This document shows positions 25,805 through 34,428 of a DNA stretch of 64,000 nucleotides, piece by piece; within the stretch, counting starts at the first letter, position 1; the number at the start of each line of letters is the position of its first letter. The notes beneath the pieces are model-generated. The model saw only the letters and a program-made list of their open reading frames with translations, made no database searches and was not told where the DNA came from. Origin of the DNA: an uncultured Veillonella sp. (GTDB lineage: Bacteria > Bacillota > Negativicutes > Veillonellales > Veillonellaceae); assembly GCF_900545795.1 (NCBI RefSeq), contig NZ_URAR01000006.1:1-64000 (forward strand). Direction: 5' to 3'. Both the position numbers and the translations under genes were made by a program.

Positions 25805-26691
25805 GGTGGCACATCAATTTTGCCAGCATAGTAACGACGCGTCCATTTCCATCGATTATGAAGCCAGAACCAATCCTCTGGATAGCGGCGAATATAATCT
25901 TCAATCCACTCGTTTAATTTGGTCAAGGTCACCGCTGTATCACGGCGTTTATCCTCCGTATGCTCTGCATAGAACGGCGTATACGCAGTGACAATATGCT
26001 TGCCTTTAAATTCATCGAAGCGGATGGTTACAGGAATAATCGGCACATCCTTCATACGTCCCATCACAGCAGGACCTACAGGAGTTAGCGTTTCATAACC
26101 AAAGAAAGGTACTAATTGCCCTTTATCGCCAGGGTCTTGGTCCATAATGAGGCCAATCATAGAGCCATTCATAAGCTCTTTAATCATTTCGCGCACCCCT
26201 GTTTTGTAGGTTACATGCTGATGCATAATCGCGCGATATTCATTGATAAATTTATCGGCATCCCCATTTTGTTTCATAGCCACAGAAATTAATGGATAAC
26301 CTTCTGAGGCCAAGATACCGCCTAGCAATTCCCAGTTGCCACTGTGAATGGCCATGAGCACAGCGCCCTTACCATCTTCAAGGGCATCATCTAAATGTTG
26401 GCGATCCACCCATTCAAACATCTCTTTGTAGCGTCCATCTTTAATCTCAGGATAGCGCAATACATCAATAATCATGCGACCAAAACGAGTTGTACTCTTC
26501 TTAGCTATACGACGCGCTTCCTTAGGATCGCTTGTAATATTACAAAACAAAATTTGACCTATCGCTAGTCTACGCCTTTTCGGTGGCAAAAAGAGCCAGC
26601 ATAGTTCGCCTAAAAATGTGCCAATAGCATACTGTATACTTTGCGGCAATGCACAAATTAAGGCGCTAAAAAGTTTCATAAACCTATACAT
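25786..26691 (-). CDS. Second LpxL/HtrB-family acyltransferase
   Basis: This 301-residue protein has an N-terminal membrane helix, the catalytic motif HSGNWELLGG (about 116-125), MDQDPGD and WFWLHNRWKW at the end. It is a paralogue of the lpxL at 12071 without that protein's polar tail and could add a different secondary acyl chain to lipid A. It follows lpxD, whose stop overlaps the Shine-Dalgarno. Its last codons lie in a 22-bp repeat. Whether it acts as LpxL, LpxM or LpxP cannot be told. Confidence 0.9.
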   Translation of the reverse strand: MYRFMKLFSALICALPQSIQYAIGTFLGELCWLFLPPKRRRLAIGQILFCNITSDPKEARRIAKKSTTRFGRMIIDVLRYPEIKDGRYKEMFEWVDRQHLDDALEDGKGAVLMAIHSGNWELLGGILASEGYPLISVAMKQNGDADKFINEYRAIMHQHVTYKTGVREMIKELMNGSMIGLIMDQDPGDKGQLVPFFGYETLTPVGPAVMGRMKDVPIIPVTIRFDEFKGKHIVTAYTPFYAEHTEDKRRDTAVTLTKLNEWIEDYIRRYPEDWFWLHNRWKWTRRYYAGKIDVPPDPMAK

Positions 26692-26699
26692 AGAGTCTC

Positions 26700-27731
26700 C
26701 TATTTTTCATCCAATTGCTGCTTTAATGAGGCAATTTCTTTTTCTAATCGTTTAAGCGTTTTTGCCATATCTGGCAAGCGAGATTCATAGGCTGAAATCT
26801 TGAGCCACTCTTTATGAGGGCGCATAGGGAATCCCGCATATGTAGAGTTAGAAGGTACATTGCCAATAATACCGGTTTTACCCGCAAAGGTAACATTGTC
26901 ACCAATGGTTAAATGACCAGATGAACCAGTTTGCCCTGCAAAAATTACATGGTTGCCACATTTAGTACTTCCTGCAATCCCTACTTGAGCGATAAGGAAG
27001 CAGTCTTCACCAATCTCTACATTGTGCCCTAAATGAACTAAATTATCTATTTTAGTGCCTCGTCTAACCATAGTGGAGCCCATAGTCGCATTGTCGATAC
27101 AAGAGCAAGAGCCTACTTCTACGTCATCTTCCAAAATTACATTGCCCACTTGAGGAATGTGCGTATGCACTCCATTTTCAGTAGCAAAGCCAAACCCTTC
27201 ACCACCAATAACAGCTTTAGCGCGAAGAACTACGCGTTTGCCAAGCACACAATTTTCATGCACGACTGCACCAGGATAAATAACTGTATCTTCACCAATT
27301 TTAGCATTGTGCCCAATATATACATAAGGATGAAGAACTACATTGTCACCAATCACTGCATTATCATTGATAATGCAGTACGGCCCTACGCTGATATTTT
27401 CACCTAAAGTAACATTCTTGCCAATAATAGCTGTTTCATGAATTGTGCGTGGCACTACAACTGGAGGATGGTATAATCCTAAAAGTTGAGAGAATGCCAC
27501 TTTCGCATTATCTACGACAATTTGAGGAATGCTTACTCCTTCAATAGGCGCTTCTACAATAACTGCGCCAGCCTTGCTTTGTCCTACAAATCCACAATAT
27601 TCTCCTATGGCAAATGAAATTGCCTGAGGCGCCGCTTGTTCTAGGCTGCGTGTTTCCTCAATCACAACTTGACCATTGCCCACTAGCTTACCTTGAACTT
27701 TTTGAGCCAGTTCCTCAACTGTATACTTCAC
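26700..27731 (-). CDS. lpxD: UDP-3-O-acylglucosamine N-acyltransferase LpxD
   Basis: This 343-residue enzyme catalyses the third step of lipid A synthesis. It has the N-terminal uridine-binding domain (about 1-100), a hexapeptide beta-helix (about 100-290), the catalytic histidine region NLVHLGHNVEIGE and a C-terminal helix. The start is a GTG with AGGAG 8-9 bases before it. It follows the ompH genes, as lpxD follows skp in E. coli. Confidence 0.95.
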   Translation of the reverse strand: MKYTVEELAQKVQGKLVGNGQVVIEETRSLEQAAPQAISFAIGEYCGFVGQSKAGAVIVEAPIEGVSIPQIVVDNAKVAFSQLLGLYHPPVVVPRTIHETAIIGKNVTLGENISVGPYCIINDNAVIGDNVVLHPYVYIGHNAKIGEDTVIYPGAVVHENCVLGKRVVLRAKAVIGGEGFGFATENGVHTHIPQVGNVILEDDVEVGSCSCIDNATMGSTMVRRGTKIDNLVHLGHNVEIGEDCFLIAQVGIAGSTKCGNHVIFAGQTGSSGHLTIGDNVTFAGKTGIIGNVPSNSTYAGFPMRPHKEWLKISAYESRLPDMAKTLKRLEKEIASLKQQLDEK

Positions 27732-27804
27732 TGCGAAAGTCTCCTCTCATTTAGAACGAATGGGTATGAACGATTAGCATATAAATGTGCGAAAGAGCAC
27801 AGCA

Positions 27805-28335
27805 TTATTGCTGTGCTTGCGTAGGCTGACTTTCGCCATTGCCATTTTGCGCGTTCGCATCTGTATTTGCATTTGTATTAGCATCAGTTGGAGCTGCTGC
27901 TTTATTAGGATCTACTTTACCCATCTTAGCAACTACTTCATCTGTAATATCAATACCATTCCCTACGACAACGCCTTGTTTTGTCACCATAGTCAATTCT
28001 TGATCTTTAGCTACCACTGCAGCAGCGGCTTGTACGCTATTTTCAAAGTCACTTTCAAGCGCTTGTTGGAATACTTGCATTTCTTGACGAGCTTGCATTT
28101 GCGTTTGTGCAAAAGTAGCTTCATCTTGTGAACCTTGTGCTGCTTGTAAACGAGTAAGAATTTCACTGCGTTTTTCATTCATTTTAGCTTGAATATCTAC
28201 ACCCTTTTGTGTTTCTTTCACAATGCGAGTGGAATTAACATAACCAATTTTTTCCTGTGTACCACAACCAGCTACGATGCTAACTGAAAACATAAGAGCT
28301 ATGCCAGCTAGAATACGTTTTGATTTTTTATTCAT
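27805..28335 (-). CDS. ompH: OmpH/Skp-family protein, probable lipoprotein
   Basis: This 176-residue protein has a signal peptide ending in a lipobox (SIVAGC, about 20-25) and an OmpH domain opening with IGYVNSTRIVKETQKG, a coiled coil (about 50-95) and the closing VVGNGIDITDEVVAKM. Skp chaperones porins in the periplasm; a lipid anchor would hold this one to a membrane. The start is the ATG at 28335 with AAAGGAG 8 bases upstream, since the longer frame would bury the lipobox. The last 30 residues are Ala/Asn/Gln-rich. It is the third of three tandem paralogues. Confidence 0.85.
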   Translation of the reverse strand: MNKKSKRILAGIALMFSVSIVAGCGTQEKIGYVNSTRIVKETQKGVDIQAKMNEKRSEILTRLQAAQGSQDEATFAQTQMQARQEMQVFQQALESDFENSVQAAAAVVAKDQELTMVTKQGVVVGNGIDITDEVVAKMGKVDPNKAAAPTDANTNANTDANAQNGNGESQPTQAQQ

Positions 28336-28348
28336 TAAAAAAACTCCT

Positions 28349-29329
28349 TTATTTCGAACCATAGGAAGCAATAATGGCATCCGTTACATCTACAGCATCG
28401 GTGCTTGCCATTTTATTCACTACGATAAGATCTAATCCTTTTTCCTGAGCTACTACAGCAGCGCGCATGCGCACATCATCCATAATAGCATCGTGGAGAG
28501 CATCTAGTTCACTCTTCTTAGCCGACAACTTGCTATTCCAAGCGCTACTCCATTCTGCCGGCTTAGGCAAATTACTAGATGCCATAATTGATTCAGCTTT
28601 AGACTTCATCATATCATCGCGACGAGCAAGTAATTCTTTTTGTAGTCCTTCCGCATACGCCTCTAATTCCTGCTGTCCTTTAGCACGAATAGGTGCGAGC
28701 TCACTATCGACTTTAGCTTCTAAGCCATTTAAATTACCTTCTACACTACCACCGCGTTGTGCTAACAGGGATTTTAACTCCGCTTCTTTTGCCGCACGTT
28801 CAGCCGCTATAGTAGCTTTTTGCTCTTCTGTATACGCGATTGGCTCAGCAGTACCACTCAATTCCAACTGCAAGTTAACGATTCGCAAATCTGCTTCCGT
28901 TGGATTAGTCTGTACTTCGCCGCGATATTTATTAATCAATGCAATCCGTTGCTTTTGAAGCTCCACATTGAGCTCCTGTTCTTTTGCCTTGATTTTGCTA
29001 ACTAATTCAATATTAAGTTGATTGGTAATTTCCTGGTCTGTACCTAATGCTTGAAGTGCTTTTTGCTGTTCTTGCGCCTTAAAGGTTAAGGTCTTTTGCT
29101 CTTCTTTATATTGGCCTTCTAGCAATTCATATTCTTTTTTCAAATTCATGTACTGCTGATAGGATGGATTTAATTTAATAATATTCTCCATATTTACATA
29201 GCCAAGCTTAGGCCCACCACTACTTACAGTTTGAGTTGGTGTTTTCAAATGAGTCATTACCAAATAACCAGCGACTAAGGCAACGGCAACAACTAGAGCT
29301 AGTAAAATCCACCGATATGTTAGCTTCAT
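28349..29329 (-). CDS. ompH: Large OmpH/Skp-family protein with a membrane anchor
   Basis: This 326-residue protein starts with a hydrophobic helix (about 7-25, no clear cleavage site), then LGYVNMENIIKLNPSYQQY, long coiled-coil segments (about 60-250) and the OmpH ending LIVVNKMASTDAVDVTDAII. At nearly twice Skp length, it seems to have an enlarged helical part and may stay anchored in the inner membrane. It is the middle gene of the ompH trio, with gaps of 13 and 18 bases to its neighbours. Confidence 0.85.
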   Translation of the reverse strand: MKLTYRWILLALVVAVALVAGYLVMTHLKTPTQTVSSGGPKLGYVNMENIIKLNPSYQQYMNLKKEYELLEGQYKEEQKTLTFKAQEQQKALQALGTDQEITNQLNIELVSKIKAKEQELNVELQKQRIALINKYRGEVQTNPTEADLRIVNLQLELSGTAEPIAYTEEQKATIAAERAAKEAELKSLLAQRGGSVEGNLNGLEAKVDSELAPIRAKGQQELEAYAEGLQKELLARRDDMMKSKAESIMASSNLPKPAEWSSAWNSKLSAKKSELDALHDAIMDDVRMRAAVVAQEKGLDLIVVNKMASTDAVDVTDAIIASYGSK

Positions 29330-29347
29330 TGTACCGCGTCCTTTCTA

Positions 29348-29878
29348 CTATTTTTTGTCGTTAGAATTAGCTGCATTACCTGCATTGGCATCAGTTGTTG
29401 TAGCACCTTCGTTTAATTTTTTCTTAACTTGTTCTGTAATATCTACACCACCATAAATAACGGCTTCTTTGTTAAGAACTACAGATAAGCCTTTAGCTTC
29501 AGCTACAGATTGTGCTGCATCGTTAAGAGATTTTTGAAGTTTTTCTTGGATTTCTAAGCTTTTAGCCTGAAATTTTTGTTGAAGCTGAGCTTGAAGTTGT
29601 GCTTTTTGTTGATCATCCATATTAGCGGATTGAGTTTCAAACTCTTTTTGCAACTCCATTTGAAGCTCTTGGCTTTCTTTCATAGCCGCTGCTACAGCTG
29701 GTGTATTTTGGTCTGCAATTTTGCTAGTATCGACTACACCAATATTGCTGTTATTCGCTGCCATAGTAGGCACCGCCATTTGTTGGTACGCAATAGCACC
29801 AATACCGAGCAAGAAAATCACTGCTACTACAAAAGAAACAATCTTAACATTCTTTTTATTATTGATAAAACGCATCAT
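29348..29878 (-). CDS. ompH: OmpH/Skp-family periplasmic chaperone
   Basis: This 176-residue protein has an N-terminal hydrophobic segment (about 12-30), then NIGVVDTSKIADQ, a Gln/Lys/Glu-rich coiled coil (about 60-120) and the OmpH ending LSVVLNKEAVIYGGVDITEQV. Its size is closest to Skp, so it is the best candidate for the porin chaperone. AAGAAGG lies 10 bases before the first ATG. It is the first of three ompH genes after bamA and its neighbour. Confidence 0.88.
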   Translation of the reverse strand: MMRFINNKKNVKIVSFVVAVIFLLGIGAIAYQQMAVPTMAANNSNIGVVDTSKIADQNTPAVAAAMKESQELQMELQKEFETQSANMDDQQKAQLQAQLQQKFQAKSLEIQEKLQKSLNDAAQSVAEAKGLSVVLNKEAVIYGGVDITEQVKKKLNEGATTTDANAGNAANSNDKK

Positions 29879-29961
29879 AATAAAATAACCTTCTTTCCTT
29901 TAATTAATTCATGCACTTATGAATTATATGTACATCTGTTCATATTGCTATGAACAAATTC

Positions 29962-31236
29962 TTATAAATACCCTATAAGACGAATCCATTTATTGTCATC
30001 GTCAATTACATATTCAACCGCTAAATAATTGTTCACATCATAGGCAAGACCAAATTCATTGCGATCAATATTAAAGTCTCGTTGCGCCCGAATATGCCAT
30101 TTATCGCCAATGGTTTGACGAATCCACAAACGACTATAATGGTCGGATATATTGTATTGATAGCCTACAGTTGTATCCGGCGTTATATGATAGGCATAGG
30201 ACGGATAAAAGCTCCACTTATACGTATCAGGATAAAAATTCGTCTCCAAATACCAGTCTTGACGCCCCTGTTTAAAGCCGGTGAAAAATTTAAAGCCCAC
30301 ATTATGGTCTTTAGTATTTCCCGTATCTAAATAAGCTTCACCACGCATAATATAACGGGACGAATCGGCTTGAATATGAAGTACTAAATCTGTACCCAAT
30401 TGAAGCTTTGGCGTCATACTAATATTAAATCGAGTTGACGCACGGCTTTCATCTAAACGAGTTTGAATACTCTGAAGTATATCTTGCTCATGACGTCCTA
30501 TAAAAGATACTGGCACGCCTTCTAAATTAGCCAAATATGTATCGAAATAGTCTTTAGTAGAGAAAAAGACTGATGTAGGCAACGTATTAGACGAAATCTC
30601 CGTAGAACTATGACGCACTACCGCTCCCTGAGGGATTAAATAAATGGTAGCCTTCGTTGTTTCCCCTGGCTTAATATCCACTTGCGGAATAAACTCAGGC
30701 AAAGCACCTCCTAGCTCATTGCGAACTAATTGGCTTGTTATAGTATTAGCCCATTCCAAAGAATCTAAGGGAGCACCGAGTAAAATCTGCTCAATGCGTC
30801 CTGTTACAAAGGCTGCATCTTTGGCTACGAGCTCCTGTGCTACAGGTGATAAATTGCCATACGATATGGTCGTATCTACTTTTTGTACCACTTTGCCATA
30901 AGGGCGTAAGGCCACCATCAATTCACTAGTAGCCCCTGGATTCATCTGTAAAGATTCTACTGTATAGCCATATAAAATGCGGTCGATAATATCGACAGTC
31001 ACTTTATCATAAGTATCGCGATTCGCTGCCACAGTTTCACTATCGGTACCTACATAAATTTTCTGAGCGGCTATTTCAATAGCTGCGCTCATGCGCCGAG
31101 CTAAAGCTGGTGGCAATGCATACGACGAACTAGCTAAGGTTACATTAACCTTTTGAATCGATTCAGCCGAAGCCACTGACAAAGTCATGGCGGCTATGCA
31201 CATAGCCGCCCCTAACTTGAGCTCTAATTTTTTCAT
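29962..31236 (-). CDS. Exported protein with duplicated N-terminal domain and barrel-like C-terminus
   Basis: I do not recognise this 424-residue protein. It has a signal peptide (about 1-24, ASA). Two related blocks sit 89-90 residues apart: NPGATSELMVALRPYGKVV (from 99) and KPGETTKATIYLIPQGAVV (from 189), each ending with a TxIS segment, so the N-terminal half looks duplicated. Residues 295-424 alternate polar and hydrophobic or aromatic residues in about eight strands, as in a small outer-membrane barrel. It starts 2 bases after the bamA stop and precedes the ompH trio, so a role in outer-membrane assembly is a reasonable guess. It is too short and lacks OstA motifs for LptD. Confidence 0.7.
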   Translation of the reverse strand: MKKLELKLGAAMCIAAMTLSVASAESIQKVNVTLASSSYALPPALARRMSAAIEIAAQKIYVGTDSETVAANRDTYDKVTVDIIDRILYGYTVESLQMNPGATSELMVALRPYGKVVQKVDTTISYGNLSPVAQELVAKDAAFVTGRIEQILLGAPLDSLEWANTITSQLVRNELGGALPEFIPQVDIKPGETTKATIYLIPQGAVVRHSSTEISSNTLPTSVFFSTKDYFDTYLANLEGVPVSFIGRHEQDILQSIQTRLDESRASTRFNISMTPKLQLGTDLVLHIQADSSRYIMRGEAYLDTGNTKDHNVGFKFFTGFKQGRQDWYLETNFYPDTYKWSFYPSYAYHITPDTTVGYQYNISDHYSRLWIRQTIGDKWHIRAQRDFNIDRNEFGLAYDVNNYLAVEYVIDDDNKWIRLIGYL

Positions 31237-31238
31237 AA

Positions 31239-33425
31239 TTAGAATTGACCACCAAAGCTGAAGTGGAATTTCTTATCATCTTTGCTTACACCATAGTCTA
31301 AGCGGATTGGTCCGATCGGTGTGGAAATACGAACACCAGCACCTACAGAGATGTTGAAGGATTTATCATCATCATACCAAGTTACATGTGGTGCATCCCA
31401 AGCATCACCCATATCAGTGAAGAGTACGCCTGTTACTTTATTGAAGATTGGCACGCGATATTCAAGCGTTGCATTATACATCTTCTTACCGCGGAATTGA
31501 TCATCTTCAAAACCACGAAGCGTATCAGCGCCACCTAATGTGTATAAGGCGCTATATGGTACATCCCCTTGTGCCCAGCCAATGCGGCCACGGAAGGCGA
31601 TAACTTGGTTATTACCGATTTGTTTATAGTTACGATATTCACCAGTGAATTTGTAGAAGTCAAAGTCACCGCCTAAGCCATGACCAGCCCATTGTACAGT
31701 AGCGGAAATACGTTTACCACGTTTTGGATCGTAAATATTATCGCGGGAATCATATACTTTTTGCCAAGTAATACTATTGGTACGACCGAAGTTGTTGTCG
31801 ATGTAGTTATCACCAGCAAAGTCATACTTTCCATTATCCCAAGAGTAACCAGGGAATCTATCTGCTTCTTCTTGTGTTTTTGGACCTACACCAGCGCCAG
31901 CAGCATAGTTGTAACCACTATTTTCATCTTCATCGAATTTCCAACCGTCTTTGCGGGATTCTAATGTTAAGTAGTCACGAGTGTATTCACCAGTTTGACG
32001 GCCTAAGGAAATATTAAAGCCTTTTTGAGTCTTAACATATTCGGAAATTTCATCACCATCAGAGTTGTAATCTGTATACGTATCTTCGCGGTCAAAAATA
32101 GTTACGCCAAGAGAAGTAGCCTTGTCATCGATCCAAGGACGCAAGTAGGATACAGAGTAGTTTTTGTAACCTGCTGTACCACCGAATTCCCAGTGTACTT
32201 TAATTTTATCGCCTGTACCGCGCAAGTTTTCTTCCCCAACTTCAACGATACCTACGAAGCCGTCAGAATCAGAATAACCAGCACCTAATGTAATCGTACC
32301 AGTTTTATGTTCTAATACGTCAATTTCAATGACTACTTTATCTGGTGTAGAACCTTCTAATAAACGCACGTTTACATCGTCAAAATAGCCTAAGTTGTAC
32401 ACTTTTTCTACAGAGCGACGAACGAGGAATTTATTGAAAGGTTGGCCTTTCTTTTGATTGAATTCGCGCAAAATAACATAGTCTTTAGTTTTCTTGTTAC
32501 CATGAGGCACAATGTCTTCTACAATACCTTCAGTAATAGAGATATGTAATACGCCATCTTGGTCAACATTAAGATCATTTAAACGAGCTAAAATATAGCC
32601 ATCGCGATTGTATGCTGCATTAATCCCTTGAATACGCTCCCCTACTTGTACAGTGTTGAGCACTGTATTAGGTTGCACATTTAAGTAATTAGTTAACATT
32701 TCACTGCTGTAAACAGTATTACCTTCAAATTGAACGGAACGCACAACAGGGTTAATAGTCACTTTATACGCTACTTTTACCCCTTCTGGCACTTCTGTAA
32801 TCACAGGATTAATTTCAGATAAATAACCAGATGCACCAAGCGCTGCAATATCAGCATGGATAGCTTCAACAGTCAATTGATCCCCTACGTGACTCTTTAA
32901 AAGTGCTACGTATTCATCTTGTACGCTAGCAGGCAAACCTTCTACAGTGAAGCCTGTCATAATTTTACCTACATATGGTTGTAATGCTTCATCAGTTACA
33001 CCAGAAAAATAACGAGCATCTGGAGTGTTAACAGCTTGTTGCATACCTGCTGCTTGTTGCTGTTCTAATTTAGCACCTTCCCCTTTAGCTACCATTAATA
33101 CGTCTTTATTTTGTGTGGCCAAGGAAGAGTTATCGAGCTCTTGACGTTTTGCTTCCATTTCGTCAGATTTTTGAGCTTCTTCAATGCCACCACGAGCTGC
33201 ACTAATCGCATCTTGTGCGGCTGCATCCTCTGGTGTTTCAGCAACTGGTGTAGTCACTGTAGTTTGAATATTGCTGGTAGAAATATCAGATGCACTAACT
33301 GCCGTCGCACTTGTTGCCTCTGTGGTGCTTGTAGTTGTTACATCAGCAGCCCATACTGTGGTGCTGCCTAGAGCCGTCAATACAGCTACAGCCAAAAACT
33401 TCTTATAGGCTCGTTTGTTTGTCAT
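31239..33425 (-). CDS. bamA: Outer-membrane assembly factor BamA
   Basis: This 728-residue Omp85 protein folds barrels into the outer membrane. It has a signal peptide (about 1-26), a polar low-complexity stretch (about 27-118), three POTRA-like repeats (about 119-357; e.g. RSVQFEGNTVYSSEML) and a barrel with the key loop motif TLRGFEDDQFRGK, ending FSFGGQF. E. coli BamA has five POTRA domains and no such linker. No BamB, C, D or E gene is seen. It is cotranscribed with a one-helix membrane protein upstream and the ompH genes downstream. Confidence 0.94.
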   Translation of the reverse strand: MTNKRAYKKFLAVAVLTALGSTTVWAADVTTTSTTEATSATAVSASDISTSNIQTTVTTPVAETPEDAAAQDAISAARGGIEEAQKSDEMEAKRQELDNSSLATQNKDVLMVAKGEGAKLEQQQAAGMQQAVNTPDARYFSGVTDEALQPYVGKIMTGFTVEGLPASVQDEYVALLKSHVGDQLTVEAIHADIAALGASGYLSEINPVITEVPEGVKVAYKVTINPVVRSVQFEGNTVYSSEMLTNYLNVQPNTVLNTVQVGERIQGINAAYNRDGYILARLNDLNVDQDGVLHISITEGIVEDIVPHGNKKTKDYVILREFNQKKGQPFNKFLVRRSVEKVYNLGYFDDVNVRLLEGSTPDKVVIEIDVLEHKTGTITLGAGYSDSDGFVGIVEVGEENLRGTGDKIKVHWEFGGTAGYKNYSVSYLRPWIDDKATSLGVTIFDREDTYTDYNSDGDEISEYVKTQKGFNISLGRQTGEYTRDYLTLESRKDGWKFDEDENSGYNYAAGAGVGPKTQEEADRFPGYSWDNGKYDFAGDNYIDNNFGRTNSITWQKVYDSRDNIYDPKRGKRISATVQWAGHGLGGDFDFYKFTGEYRNYKQIGNNQVIAFRGRIGWAQGDVPYSALYTLGGADTLRGFEDDQFRGKKMYNATLEYRVPIFNKVTGVLFTDMGDAWDAPHVTWYDDDKSFNISVGAGVRISTPIGPIRLDYGVSKDDKKFHFSFGGQF

Positions 33426-33487
33426 TTAAAAATTCCTCCTAGATACTGTGTTGGTTTTATAATATGTAAAAGAAACTTGAATCCCTT

Positions 33488-34189
33488 TTATTGACCTCGT
33501 AAGCTTCGTCCCCCCTCACGTACAGCCTCTTGAATCTGCGAGTTGCTTATAACGGGTTCTGCTATAGTGTCCTCCTTTTCATTTTGAGGAGCCGTCTGAG
33601 TCGTATAATCTTGGCCACTAGTAGATGCACTAGCTTCGCCTGGATTCATCTCTGATGCTCCGCCAGCCGCACTAAATTGAACAGTCTGTACCTCATCAGA
33701 ACTAGTTGCATTGACTGAATCTGAGGTATTTACCTTGCTGCCATCAGGCAATGGCTGCACCGTATGTTGATTGCCATGCTGCGAATCATCCATACCCATC
33801 CCTGCACCAGGACCTATGGTCGGCTTTACATTTGATGTACCGCTAGTAGTTCCTGCCGGATTCGGAGTATTTCCTATACCATTGGTATTATGAATGGTTG
33901 TATTAAATTCCATATCCGTTGGTTGTCCCGCCGGCTTATTATCCAAGGTATTAATAAAATATACACCAAGGACTACTAAAAGAGCAAGTAATACAGCGCC
34001 TATAAAAAATAATTTATAGCGTTTTGTAGAATCTTGCTGCTCATCTAAATGCTGCATCTCTGCCTTTGCTAGCATCAATTGCAACTGCCCTTTTGCAGTG
34101 GAATCATCAGCATACGCTTGTTCAGCTTTATCAAGCCAAGTCTTTACAGAGCGAATCTTTTTTTCCATTGATTTACTTGTTTGATTCAT
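33488..34189 (-). CDS. One-helix membrane protein of unknown function
   Basis: I do not recognise this 233-residue protein. An N-terminal charged helical segment (about 1-57) that should stay in the cytoplasm precedes one membrane helix (about 59-80). A long Gly/Ser/Thr/Asn/Gln-rich stretch (about 82-215) follows, ending in a short possible helix (ISNSQIQEAVREGGRSLRG). It begins the transcription unit that holds bamA, with a promoter at 34267 and AAAGGAGG before the ATG. The shape suggests a flexible periplasmic arm; no enzyme motif is seen. Confidence 0.7.
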   Translation of the reverse strand: MNQTSKSMEKKIRSVKTWLDKAEQAYADDSTAKGQLQLMLAKAEMQHLDEQQDSTKRYKLFFIGAVLLALLVVLGVYFINTLDNKPAGQPTDMEFNTTIHNTNGIGNTPNPAGTTSGTSNVKPTIGPGAGMGMDDSQHGNQHTVQPLPDGSKVNTSDSVNATSSDEVQTVQFSAAGGASEMNPGEASASTSGQDYTTQTAPQNEKEDTIAEPVISNSQIQEAVREGGRSLRGQ

Positions 34190-34266
34190 AACGGCCTCCT
34201 TTCCTAACTATATAATCGTTAGTACGAAAGGATTTGTGAACTCATAAAAGCAACTAAATCGTTATT

Positions 34267-34275
34267 ATTATAGCA
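34267..34275 (-). promoter_or_regulatory. Extended -10 promoter of the bamA unit
   Basis: TGCTATAAT on the minus strand is a perfect extended -10, about 75 bases before the gene at 34189 and 86 bases after the sigma factor terminator. No good -35 is seen. Confidence 0.55.
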
Positions 34276-34360
34276 TACTGCAAGGTTTTTATTAACAATT
34301 TGTTTCAATTTCATGTAGAGTTTAAAATATTTTATTAAATTTTTACATATTTCGTTAAAT

Positions 34361-34405
34361 AAAAAACAAAAAAGCCAGCTTAGATACTTCCACATATCTA
34401 AGCTG
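34361..34405 (-). terminator. Terminator after the sigma factor gene
   Basis: A perfect 11-bp stem (CAGCTTAGATA/TATCTAAGCTG, 34376-34386 with 34395-34405) is followed by a T-rich run on the minus strand. It separates the tamB/sigma unit from the bamA unit. Confidence 0.88.
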
Positions 34406-34428
34406 ACTATTTTTATAAATAAACAGTT

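Noticed and set aside
28467..28958. A 163-codon plus-strand frame opposite the large ompH gene
   Set aside because: It mirrors the codon pattern of the coiled-coil gene on the other strand, is Ser/Ala-rich without family motifs and has no ribosome binding site.
29962..31236. Considered as LptD
   Set aside because: At 424 residues it is far shorter than LptD, has no OstA domain and lacks the conserved cysteine pattern; its barrel part is only about eight strands.
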